22,512 nt of DNA from an uncultured bacterium (GTDB lineage Bacteria > Cloacimonadota > Cloacimonadia > Cloacimonadales > Cloacimonadaceae). The stretch lies in the NCBI GenBank assembly GCA_937924555.1, contig CALDSN010000226.1:1-22512 (forward strand), in the 5' to 3' direction. The translations under genes were made by a program, and so were the position numbers. The notes beneath the pieces were generated by a model, which was not told the origin of the DNA, made no database searches, and saw only the letters and a list, made by a program, of their open reading frames with translations. Shown here piece after piece: positions 16,788 through 22,512 of the stretch (its first letter is position 1; every line of letters begins with the position of its first letter).

Positions 16788-17246
16788 TGATCCTCCTTAA
16801 AGATCCAGTTGTTCTTCTATCACTTTTCATAGCATTTTACGAGCCATAAATCTGTCAATCATTTTTTGCCGCGCACATTTCTCAGACTTCTAATTTGCTC
16901 AAATCTCTGAAACGCAGGATTGAGACAATCCGTGGATGAAGAAGTCCTCTCTTGGCATCAATACGATATCATTACGCTCTTAATACGGACAAAGAGCGCA
17001 GTAAGAGCGTAATGATAACGTAATAACACCATGGGGCAAGAGAATGTTTACCCCTACCCTGATTTATTTATACACAAGCCGCTTTTAAGCTTTGATTGGT
17101 TGATTTATGGAATATATTGTAAGCAAAAGTCCTGTAACTAAGGTGGAAAAAAAGGTTGACTCACCTTTCGGAGTATAAAAATGTGTCACCATAAGCTTTT
17201 TAACTTGAGCCGAGATATTCGGCATAAGCGATAAGGGGGTGTTAGC
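16788..17246. other. Divergent intergenic region with repeat copy D
   Basis: This 459-base gap separates two divergent genes. For the minus-strand gene, TTGACA (16858-16853) followed 18 bases on by TGCTAT is a weak promoter candidate. For the plus-strand operon, TATAAA at 17174-17179 and a small AAAGGT/ACCTTT hairpin (17151-17168) are seen, but no well-spaced -35. Repeat copy D occupies 16960-17024. No small gene or RNA was recognised. Confidence 0.45.
16960..17024. repeat. 65-bp six-half-site inverted repeat, copy D
   Basis: Half-sites AATAC at 16960, ATTAC at 16971 and AATAC at 16982; a degenerate right inner site, then GTAAT ending at 17013 and 17024. The centre is base 16992. The second and fifth units pair perfectly (ATTACGCTCTT with AAGAGCGTAAT) although the six inner bases differ from those in copies B and C. 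The third and fourth units are the least symmetric. Confidence 0.8.
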
Positions 17247-17747
17247 ATGCCCAAGTTTGCCATGCGAATTCTGCTATTTTTGTTTTTATTCCTCACACTC
17301 AGTCAGGCGTATGCCCAAAATAAGAGCGAGGAATATTTGGCAGTTAAGAACTGGGTTCTGCCCAATGAAGCCATATCCATGAAGGATATCAAGGTGGAGG
17401 ACGGGATTGCCCAATATAAAGGTAAAGCCTTTACCGGCATAGCCTTCGAGCGTTTTGATGCCAAGCAGCTTTCCCGTGCGGTTGCCTACCAAAACGGAAT
17501 TCAAGAGGGATTGATGCTGTTGTGGTACCCCGATGGCAGCCCTCAGATGAGTGCTGTATATCGTGGTGGTGCACTGAACGGACGCTTCCAAGGCTGGTAT
17601 CATAACGGGAATGTGATATATGATATGATGATAAACAACGGTACCTATGCCGGAGATAACCTGGCAGAAGGCGATGACAGCCGTGGCGAAGCCGGACAGG
17701 AAGATACAGAGCGAGAAGGATCGGATAATGACAAAACCCAGGAGTAA
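17247..17747 (+). CDS. Secreted YwqK/MORN-repeat-like protein
   Basis: A 166-residue protein with a signal peptide (RILLFLFLFLTLSQAYAQ, cleavage near residue 24). Two short repeats of the MORN/YwqK type follow: RAVAYQNGIQEGLMLLWYPDG and SAVYRGGALNGRFQGWYHNG. The C-terminal 30 residues are acidic and low-complexity. YwqK-like proteins are widespread and often labelled antitoxin-like, but a secreted single-domain form next to panB gives no sign of a toxin, and its function is unknown. AAGGGGGTG precedes the start. The last 20 bases overlap the panB start region, so this is the first gene of the operon ending in porX. Confidence 0.75.
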   Translation: MPKFAMRILLFLFLFLTLSQAYAQNKSEEYLAVKNWVLPNEAISMKDIKVEDGIAQYKGKAFTGIAFERFDAKQLSRAVAYQNGIQEGLMLLWYPDGSPQMSAVYRGGALNGRFQGWYHNGNVIYDMMINNGTYAGDNLAEGDDSRGEAGQEDTEREGSDNDKTQE

Positions 17748-18555
17748 TGCGCTTAGCACCTTCCTGAAGATGAAGGAAGAGCAGCGCAAAATAGCCATGA
17801 TAACCGCCTATGACTATTCCATGGCGAAGTGTGTGGCGAATACCAAAGCAGACATCATTCTGGTTGGCGACAGCCTGGGGATGGTGGTCCTGGGTTATGA
17901 CAACACTCTGCAAGTAACTATGGAGGATATCATCAGCCACAGTGCTGCAGTGCGTCGTGGAGCTCCGGATGCTTTCATCATAGCGGATATGCCCTATCTG
18001 AGCTACCACTTGAGCGATCAGGCTACCAAGCAACATGCAGCAAGGCTGATTATTGAAGGCAAAGCCAATGCTGTGAAACTGGAAGGCGGCTCTGCCTCTC
18101 GTTTGGCGGCCATCCGTGCCATTGTGGACATAGAGATACCCGTTTGTGCGCATTTGGGTTTAACCCCGCAGTCTGTGCACCGCTTTGGTGGTTACAAGGT
18201 GCAGGGAAAGAGTCCCGAAGAGCACGAAGAGATACTAATCCAAGCCAAAGCCGTGGAGCAAGCAGGTGCCTTTATGCTGGTGCTGGAAGGCATCCCGGAG
18301 GAACTGGGTAAAGCAATCAGCGAAAGCGTGAAGATCCCCACCATCGGCATTGGTGCCGGTAGGTATACGGATGGTCAGGTGCTGGTGTATCACGACCTTT
18401 TGGGATATTCCGAGATGTTACCCAAGTTTGTTAAGCAATATGCCAAGCTGAACGAAAGCATCAGCGAAGCCATCAACCTCTATGTTGCCGAAGTGCAGAG
18501 TGGAGCCTTCCCCGCCGAAGAAAACATATACTACCCCATCAGTAATAAAGATTAA
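17728..18555 (+). CDS. panB: 3-methyl-2-oxobutanoate hydroxymethyltransferase
   Basis: The start at 17728 is chosen because GAGAAGGA (17712-17719) lies eight bases upstream and the family begins near this point; an upstream in-frame ATG at 17647 would add 27 residues inside the preceding gene. The 275-residue enzyme transfers a hydroxymethyl group from methylene-tetrahydrofolate to 2-oxoisovalerate, giving ketopantoate for coenzyme A. Hallmarks: MITAYDYSMAK, ILVGDSLGMVVLGYDNT, VKLEGG, CAHLGLTPQSVHRFGGYKVQG and TIGIGAGRYTDGQVLVYHDLLG. The magnesium-binding aspartate and glutamate lie in the VGDS and LEGI segments. It sits between a secreted protein and regulatory genes; panC and panD are absent here. 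Confidence 0.93.
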   Translation: MTKPRSNALSTFLKMKEEQRKIAMITAYDYSMAKCVANTKADIILVGDSLGMVVLGYDNTLQVTMEDIISHSAAVRRGAPDAFIIADMPYLSYHLSDQATKQHAARLIIEGKANAVKLEGGSASRLAAIRAIVDIEIPVCAHLGLTPQSVHRFGGYKVQGKSPEEHEEILIQAKAVEQAGAFMLVLEGIPEELGKAISESVKIPTIGIGAGRYTDGQVLVYHDLLGYSEMLPKFVKQYAKLNESISEAINLYVAEVQSGAFPAEENIYYPISNKD

Positions 18556-18566
18556 GGATATAAGAA

Positions 18567-19187
18567 ATGAGCAAGAAATCACCCTATGCCGAGAATATGA
18601 GTCCCGAAGAAAAGTTTAGTGCTGTAGCCAACCTGAAAGACCAATTGGAAGATAACTTCATCAGTCTGGGTCAGCTATTGTCCGAGATAAAGCGTTCCAA
18701 GCTGTTCCTGTTCAAGGGCTATGAGAAGTTCAAGGATTTCGTGGAAGCGGAGTATCAGCTTTCGGGCAGTTTGGCAGGTAAGCTTGTGGGCACCTATGAC
18801 CTGTTTATCGAGGAAATGGACATCGACGAAACGGAAGTTAAAGAGATAGGTTTCGACCGCCTGCAGATGATTAAACCCCTGATGCAGAAGGCGGATTGGC
18901 AGCTAAGGGACGAATGGGTGCATAAAGCCGAAGAAATGCCCACCAAAGAGCTTCGCGAGCATATAAAAGAGCTGAAGAAGCAGGATAAGGAATCCGACCT
19001 GGATTTGAAAGAAGTGTATGTAGATCAATATATGGAGAAGATGATTTCATGGTTCAATTGTTCCCGCAAAGAGCTTAACTTCAAGCTTGCCTTGTATTTT
19101 CAAGATGCCGACCTTGACGAGATTAAAAAAATCGTCAAAGAGCGCCAACGCGTCTTTGAGCAATCAACCCAAACAGACAAGGAGTAA
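18567..19187 (+). CDS. Unknown cytoplasmic protein with possible helix-turn-helix, upstream of porX
   Basis: A 206-residue, charged, mostly helical protein without signal or membrane segment. Residues of about 30-75 (FISLGQLLSEIKRSK, GYEKFKDFVEAEYQLSGS, AGKLVGTYDLF) resemble the segment in many phage and KorB/DUF3102-like proteins where a short-helix 'gy.sF..yce...l..s.a..l' pattern precedes or forms a helix-turn-helix. The C-terminal half is rich in Lys/Glu and may form a coiled coil. I cannot name the family. AAGGA lies eight bases before the ATG, and the stop is eight bases before porX. Conserved pairing with porX would make it a candidate partner for a response regulator that lacks its own DNA-binding domain. 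Confidence 0.65.
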   Translation: MSKKSPYAENMSPEEKFSAVANLKDQLEDNFISLGQLLSEIKRSKLFLFKGYEKFKDFVEAEYQLSGSLAGKLVGTYDLFIEEMDIDETEVKEIGFDRLQMIKPLMQKADWQLRDEWVHKAEEMPTKELREHIKELKKQDKESDLDLKEVYVDQYMEKMISWFNCSRKELNFKLALYFQDADLDEIKKIVKERQRVFEQSTQTDKE

Positions 19188-19195
19188 GATATTCC

Positions 19196-20758
19196 ATGAA
19201 GCAAATGAAAATACTATGGGTGGATGATGAAATAGACCTGCTGAAACCCTTTGTCCTCTTTTTAGAGGAGCGAAATTATCATGTGGACACCTGCAACAAC
19301 GGTGCCGACGCCATTGAGAAGGTGTTGGAAAACAAGTATGACTTGGTGATTCTGGACGAGATGATGCCGGGTTTGGATGGCTTGGCTACCCTGCAGGAGA
19401 TTAAACGCATAAACAGTGCTCTGCCAATAGTTATGGTTACCAAGAGTGAGGAAGAGGGCTTGATGGACAAGGCTATCGCCTCACAGATATCAGATTACTT
19501 AATTAAGCCTATAAACCCCAGCCAGATCATTATGGCAATCAAGAAGATATTCCAAGCCGATGAGATTAGGGCTAACCAGATTGGGCAGCAATATACCCGC
19601 TATATGGCTCAACTGAACCAAAAGCTGTTTTCTGCCCCGGATTGGAAAGAATGGAGCCAGATTTATCTGGATATGGCAAACTGGGAGCTGCAGATAGATG
19701 AAGTGAACGATGATGGCTTGCGGCAAACCCACTTTCTGGAGAAACGCAATTGCAACACCGAGTTTACCAACTATGTGGAGCGCAACTATCGCAAATGGTT
19801 GCAGAGTGATGACCGTCCCAACCTTAGCTTTGACCTCATTTCGCAGTATATCGCACCTCACTTCGAAGAGAATGTGCCGGTGTACTTTATTATCATAGAC
19901 TGCATGCGGTTGGATCAATACCTTGCCATCCAGCCATATATACAAGAGCTGTTCGATGAAGAGCTGGATTTATATTATTCCATTCTTCCCACAGCCACTC
20001 CCTTCAGTCGTAACTCTATCTTTAGCGGGTTGCTGCCCATCGATATTGCCAAGCGTTTTCCTGAGTATTGGGTAACCTCTGCCGAAATGGACAACAGCCG
20101 AAACCGTAACGAGCATCAACTGCTTGATGAACACATCACCGAACTTGGGTACCAGCTTGAGCCAAGCAGCAAGTATGTGAAGATATTCAACATGGAAGAA
20201 GGCAACTTTGTGCTGCGTAAAATCGACACCTGGAACAAAGACAATCTGGTAGTGTTGGTGTATAACTTCCTGGATCTGCTTGCCCATCACAGAAGCAGAG
20301 ACCAGATATTACAAGAAACCATCCCCCACGAAGAAGGTTTGCGTGCCTTCACCAAGCATTGGTTCCTGCATTCCTCTCTGTACGAAGCCCTTAAGCTTAT
20401 CAGTAAACAGGATGCCATTGTGGTTATCTCCACAGACCATGGCTCCATCAAGGTGAACCGTGCCACACAGGTTATAGGTGATAGAGATACATCTGTTACA
20501 GTGCGTTACAAAGAGGGTAAAAACCTCTCGGTAAACGACAGACACGCCCTGTTTGTGAAAAAGCCATCTGAATATGGCTTACCCACCAAGAGCATTGTGG
20601 ATAACTTCATCTTCGCCAAGGATGATTATTACTTCGTGTACCCCAATTCCTATCATCAATATCAACGGCAGTTTAACGGTACCTTCCAGCATGGCGGAGT
20701 ATCCATGGAGGAAATGATCCTGCCCATAGCAACGTGCCGCAGTAAGAAGCTGAAATAA
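19196..20758 (+). CDS. porX: PorX-type response regulator with PglZ domain
   Basis: A 520-residue two-part protein. Residues 1-120 are a CheY-like receiver with D10/D11, phospho-acceptor D54 (ILDEMMPGLDG), T82 and K104. A helical linker (about 120-200) leads to a PglZ domain of the alkaline-phosphatase superfamily, with D235 in IIIDCMRLDQ, candidate nucleophile Thr266 or Thr268 in PTATPFSRNS, D414-H415 in STDHGS and H499 in QHGGVSMEEM as likely metal ligands. Length and order match Porphyromonas PorX (about 518 residues), which with the kinase PorY controls type IX secretion genes and whose PglZ domain cleaves oligonucleotides. AAGGAG lies ten bases before the ATG. No porY or sigP is nearby; a terminator follows. 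Confidence 0.9.
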   Translation: MKQMKILWVDDEIDLLKPFVLFLEERNYHVDTCNNGADAIEKVLENKYDLVILDEMMPGLDGLATLQEIKRINSALPIVMVTKSEEEGLMDKAIASQISDYLIKPINPSQIIMAIKKIFQADEIRANQIGQQYTRYMAQLNQKLFSAPDWKEWSQIYLDMANWELQIDEVNDDGLRQTHFLEKRNCNTEFTNYVERNYRKWLQSDDRPNLSFDLISQYIAPHFEENVPVYFIIIDCMRLDQYLAIQPYIQELFDEELDLYYSILPTATPFSRNSIFSGLLPIDIAKRFPEYWVTSAEMDNSRNRNEHQLLDEHITELGYQLEPSSKYVKIFNMEEGNFVLRKIDTWNKDNLVVLVYNFLDLLAHHRSRDQILQETIPHEEGLRAFTKHWFLHSSLYEALKLISKQDAIVVISTDHGSIKVNRATQVIGDRDTSVTVRYKEGKNLSVNDRHALFVKKPSEYGLPTKSIVDNFIFAKDDYYFVYPNSYHQYQRQFNGTFQHGGVSMEEMILPIATCRSKKLK

Positions 20759-20777
20759 GAATACTATAGACAACGCT

Positions 20778-20803
20778 AAGGGACAGTGCATCTGTCCCTT
20801 TTT
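20778..20803 (+). terminator. Intrinsic terminator after porX
   Basis: Perfect 9-bp stem AAGGGACAG (20778-20786) with CTGTCCCTT (20792-20800), a 5-base loop, then TTT for a run of five Ts. It begins 19 bases after the porX stop and closes the YwqK-panB-porX operon. Confidence 0.9.
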
Positions 20804-20854
20804 GCATATTCCTGCATTGCAAGAGACATTTAAGAATACACTTTTTCTTCTTGC

Positions 20855-20883
20855 TTGGCTGCGAACTTGCAATAATATATAAT
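20855..20883 (+). promoter_or_regulatory. Sigma70-like promoter of the 20890 RNA unit
   Basis: TTGGCT (20855-20860), a 17-base spacer and a perfect TATAAT (20878-20883). This is the best-spaced promoter on the plus strand of the window. Transcription would start near 20890, about 115 bases before the tsaE start. Confidence 0.6.
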
Positions 20884-20889
20884 CAGGAC

Positions 20890-20965
20890 TGACACTAACA
20901 GCTGAATGTCCCAAGAGAAGTTCGATACTCCCACGGGGTTATTGACCGGCTTTTGGGACTTTTTT
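20890..20965 (+). ncRNA. Candidate structured small RNA or leader upstream of tsaE
   Basis: A unit of about 76 nt runs from the promoter's expected start to a T6 run. An outer stem pairs GTCCCAAGAG (20909-20918) with CTTTTGGGAC (20950-20959) and encloses 31 bases that include a possible small CCC-ACG-GGG hairpin. There is no open reading frame of note inside. I could not match it to a riboswitch or known small-RNA class by eye. It could be an independent short RNA, or an attenuator controlling tsaE and the SIMPL gene downstream. Confidence 0.4.
20909..20965 (+). terminator. Terminator-like stem with T-run before tsaE
   Basis: Ten-base stem with one non-Watson-Crick pair (20909-20918 with 20950-20959), directly followed by six Ts (20960-20965). 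The 31-base loop is long for a simple terminator, which is why a structured RNA or attenuator is considered. Confidence 0.5.
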
Positions 20966-21003
20966 AATGTAGGGTCAGAATTCTAAGCGAATATGAGGAT
21001 ATA

Positions 21004-21441
21004 ATGAAAAGCATAGAACTACATACAGAGCAAGATACCATTGATCTTGCGGCATACATCGCACCCCTGTTAAAACCGGGAGATGTAGTGCTCCTTTCCG
21101 GCGATTTGGGTAGCGGTAAAACCTTCTTCACCAAGCATATTGCCAAGGGCTTGGGCATAGAGGATGAGGTGGATAGCCCAACCTTTGTGTTGATGAAGGA
21201 GTACCATTGTGGCAAATACCCATTGTTTCACTTGGATCTCTACCGTCTAAAGGACGAAACGGAACTGATGGACATTGGCATTTTCGACATGCTGGATACC
21301 GGTATAACCCTCATCGAGTGGCCCGCTCTGGCAGAGCGATTGTTGCCATACTACACTTTGAAGCTTATCTTCCACTTCGATGGCATCAAGCGTAGCGTGG
21401 ACATCATCCCCGTAAGCGAATACGAAATATACTTCCAATAA
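21004..21441 (+). CDS. tsaE: tRNA N6-adenosine threonylcarbamoylation ATPase subunit
   Basis: A 145-residue P-loop protein matching TsaE, which drives the TsaB-TsaD complex that adds threonylcarbamoyl to A37 of ANN-decoding tRNAs. Walker A is GDLGSGKT (residues 33-40). Other signatures are DSPTFVLMKEYHCGKYPLFHLDLYRL, with the HLDLYR strand, and ITLIEWPALAERLLP near the C-terminus. The length is normal for the family. GAGGAT precedes the ATG by about five bases. The SIMPL-domain gene follows 12 bases later. No tsaB, tsaC or tsaD is nearby. Confidence 0.93.
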   Translation: MKSIELHTEQDTIDLAAYIAPLLKPGDVVLLSGDLGSGKTFFTKHIAKGLGIEDEVDSPTFVLMKEYHCGKYPLFHLDLYRLKDETELMDIGIFDMLDTGITLIEWPALAERLLPYYTLKLIFHFDGIKRSVDIIPVSEYEIYFQ

Positions 21442-21453
21442 AGGAGAACCCTT

Positions 21454-22230
21454 ATGGCTTCCTATCTTTGGCTGTTACTTGTGGCAGTTATCTTCACTGT
21501 TGTGGCATGGATTTTCTCCGGTAAGGACAAAGCTCGCACTTTGGTGTTTGCAGGGCTTGCCTTCATCATTGGTCTGGGTGTGCTGGGCATGTTTCTGGTG
21601 CAAAGCCGTCAGAGCGAAACCAGTCTGCGGGTGGTTGGCTATGCCAGCAAGCTCTTCGAGTCCGACCTTGTAAAATGGAATCTCACCGTGCAACGAGTAG
21701 CCACTCCGGATGCCTTGAAGGATGGCTATAACCGCATGAGCACTGATATTACTGCATTCAAGCAGTTCCTGATGGACAAAGGTATCGCCGAAAAAGAGAT
21801 CAACATCCAGCCCATCACCAGCTTCCCCATGAACGACAATTATGGCAATCTTACTTCATACAACCTGAATCAAAGCGTCTTCATCCTCTCTCCGGACATT
21901 AAGAAGATAGAGGAGCTTGCGCTGAACCCGGAGTTCTTCGCCAACCGTGGCATGCTGCTACAGAATTCCAATTTGGCATACCTATACTCCAAATTACCGG
22001 AGCTTAAAAAGCAGCTTCTCTCAGAAGCTACTAAGGATGCCGTTGACCGTGCCAAGGAGATATCCACCAGTGCCAAGACAGGATTGGGTAAGATGAAGGA
22101 AGCCCGTGCCGGTGTGTTCCAGATTACCGAGCCTTATTCCACCGATGTGGCAGACTATGGTTATTACAACACAAGCACTCGCAGTAAAAGCATATCCGTC
22201 ACTCTCACTGCGGTATTCAAATTGAAGTAG
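21454..22230 (+). CDS. SIMPL (DUF541) domain membrane-anchored protein
   Basis: A 258-residue protein. Two hydrophobic stretches (about residues 4-20 and 28-48) anchor the N-terminus in the inner membrane. The remainder is a periplasmic SIMPL/DUF541 domain: LRVVGYASKLFESDLVKWNLTVQ at the start, a helical middle ending SEATKDAVDRAKEISTSAKTGLGKMKEAR, and a C-terminal strand KSISVTLTAVFKLK. The family forms oligomers and has been linked to stress resistance and outer-membrane homeostasis; the molecular role is not settled. A strong AGGAGA lies seven bases before the ATG. It probably shares a transcript with tsaE. Confidence 0.85.
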   Translation: MASYLWLLLVAVIFTVVAWIFSGKDKARTLVFAGLAFIIGLGVLGMFLVQSRQSETSLRVVGYASKLFESDLVKWNLTVQRVATPDALKDGYNRMSTDITAFKQFLMDKGIAEKEINIQPITSFPMNDNYGNLTSYNLNQSVFILSPDIKKIEELALNPEFFANRGMLLQNSNLAYLYSKLPELKKQLLSEATKDAVDRAKEISTSAKTGLGKMKEARAGVFQITEPYSTDVADYGYYNTSTRSKSISVTLTAVFKLK

Positions 22231-22332
22231 CATAATTTCCACAATAGTGACAATACCCATGATACAATATGCTTGACACAAAGCTCGGGTTTTGTTAAAC
22301 AAGTGGTGTGACTACCTCAAAGGGAGGAAGTA

Positions 22333-22499
22333 ATGAAGCAGCATCTTGTTTTCTTTTTTTTCTGTTTTATCGCAGTTATGCTTGCCGTTTCCGGGTGTAA
22401 AAGCAAAGAGAAAGCTGTGCTTCGTGTGGGCACTAATCCGGAATATCCCCCCTTCTCTTATTTGATGGGAAATCAACCTACGGGGCTAGAGATTGATAT
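22333..22499 (+). CDS. Amino-acid ABC transporter substrate-binding lipoprotein, N-terminus (partial)
   Basis: The start at 22333 has GGGAGGAAG directly upstream. The product begins with a lipoprotein signal (MKQHLVFFFFCFIAVMLAVSGC, lipobox VSGC with C22). It continues into the solute-binding-protein family 3 start KAVLRVGTNPEYPPFSYL, where YPPFSY is the hallmark of periplasmic binding proteins for polar amino acids. An amino-acid importer fits an amino-acid fermenter. The genuine sequence ends at about 22499; the last codons are adapter. A TTGACA at 22273-22278 may belong to its promoter, but the matching -10 (TTAAAC) is poor. Confidence 0.8.
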
Positions 22500-22512
22500 A
22501 GATCGGAAGAGC
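22500..22512 (+). other. Illumina adapter sequence at contig end (artefact)
   Basis: The final 13 bases, AGATCGGAAGAGC, are identical to the start of the standard Illumina TruSeq adapter. Their position exactly at the contig end, interrupting a conserved protein family, shows untrimmed read-through rather than biology. They should be removed before any annotation of the last gene. Confidence 0.93.

Noticed and set aside
17647..17727. N-terminal extension of PanB by 27 residues
   Set aside because: The extension lies inside the preceding gene, has no Shine-Dalgarno and is not part of the PanB family; the ATG at 17728 has a good site.
17247..17747. Toxin-antitoxin system based on the YwqK-like protein
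   Set aside because: The protein has a signal peptide and no toxin partner is adjacent; the antitoxin label for this repeat family is an annotation habit rather than evidence.
20921..20936. tRNA-like T-arm suggested by TTCGATA in the small-RNA candidate
   Set aside because: The five bases on either side do not pair, and no acceptor, D or anticodon arm can be drawn.

Overview
The window looks like part of an anaerobic, amino-acid-fermenting Gram-negative bacterium of the FCB group, most probably Candidatus Cloacimonadota (Cloacimonetes/WWE1). Three things point there: a lysine-fermentation operon (3,5-diaminohexanoate dehydrogenase, lysine 2,3-aminomutase, KamB-type reactivase subunit); two secreted proteins with YPNPFNP-type C-terminal sorting domains; and a PorX-type response regulator carrying a PglZ domain. 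The last two belong to type IX secretion biology. The taxonomic call is inference; no rRNA or tRNA gene is visible.

Layout. 1-128: end of an IS3-like insertion sequence cut by the contig edge. 420-2709 (+): a sorted LamG-like surface protein and a small zinc-ribbon protein. 2711-5769 (-): an operon of ferredoxin-fused EtfA, an amidohydrolase and QueE. 6055-6570 (+): a secreted protein of unknown function. 6580-12103 (-): an operon reading kdd, kamA, kamB, a cation diffusion facilitator and an M23 endopeptidase, with ATGA start/stop overlaps at the last two junctions. 12329-13819 (-): a PpiD/SurA-like foldase. 13980-16787 (-): a large sorted surface protein with its own terminator. 17247-20758 (+): an operon of a YwqK-like secreted protein, panB, a possible helix-turn-helix protein and porX, closed by a strong terminator. 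20855-20965: a promoter-to-terminator unit that may be a small RNA. 21004-22230 (+): tsaE and a SIMPL-domain protein. 22333 onward: the start of a solute-binding lipoprotein, ending in 13 bases identical to the Illumina adapter.

The most interesting non-coding signal is a family of four intergenic inverted repeats at 143-207, 5871-5935, 12248-12312 and 16960-17024. All are exactly 65 bp and share one design: six ATTAC/GTAAT half-sites on an 11-bp pitch, three facing each way around a single central base. The six bases between half-sites differ between copies, yet the two arms of each copy stay complementary. I do not recognise this family.

Functional links. Kdd, KamA and KamB serve lysine catabolism, and the ferredoxin-EtfA could handle electrons from acyl-CoA steps, although no etfB is present. 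The foldase, the sorted surface proteins and PorX form an envelope/secretion theme. Many start codons were reassigned from Shine-Dalgarno positions, as noted in the entries.
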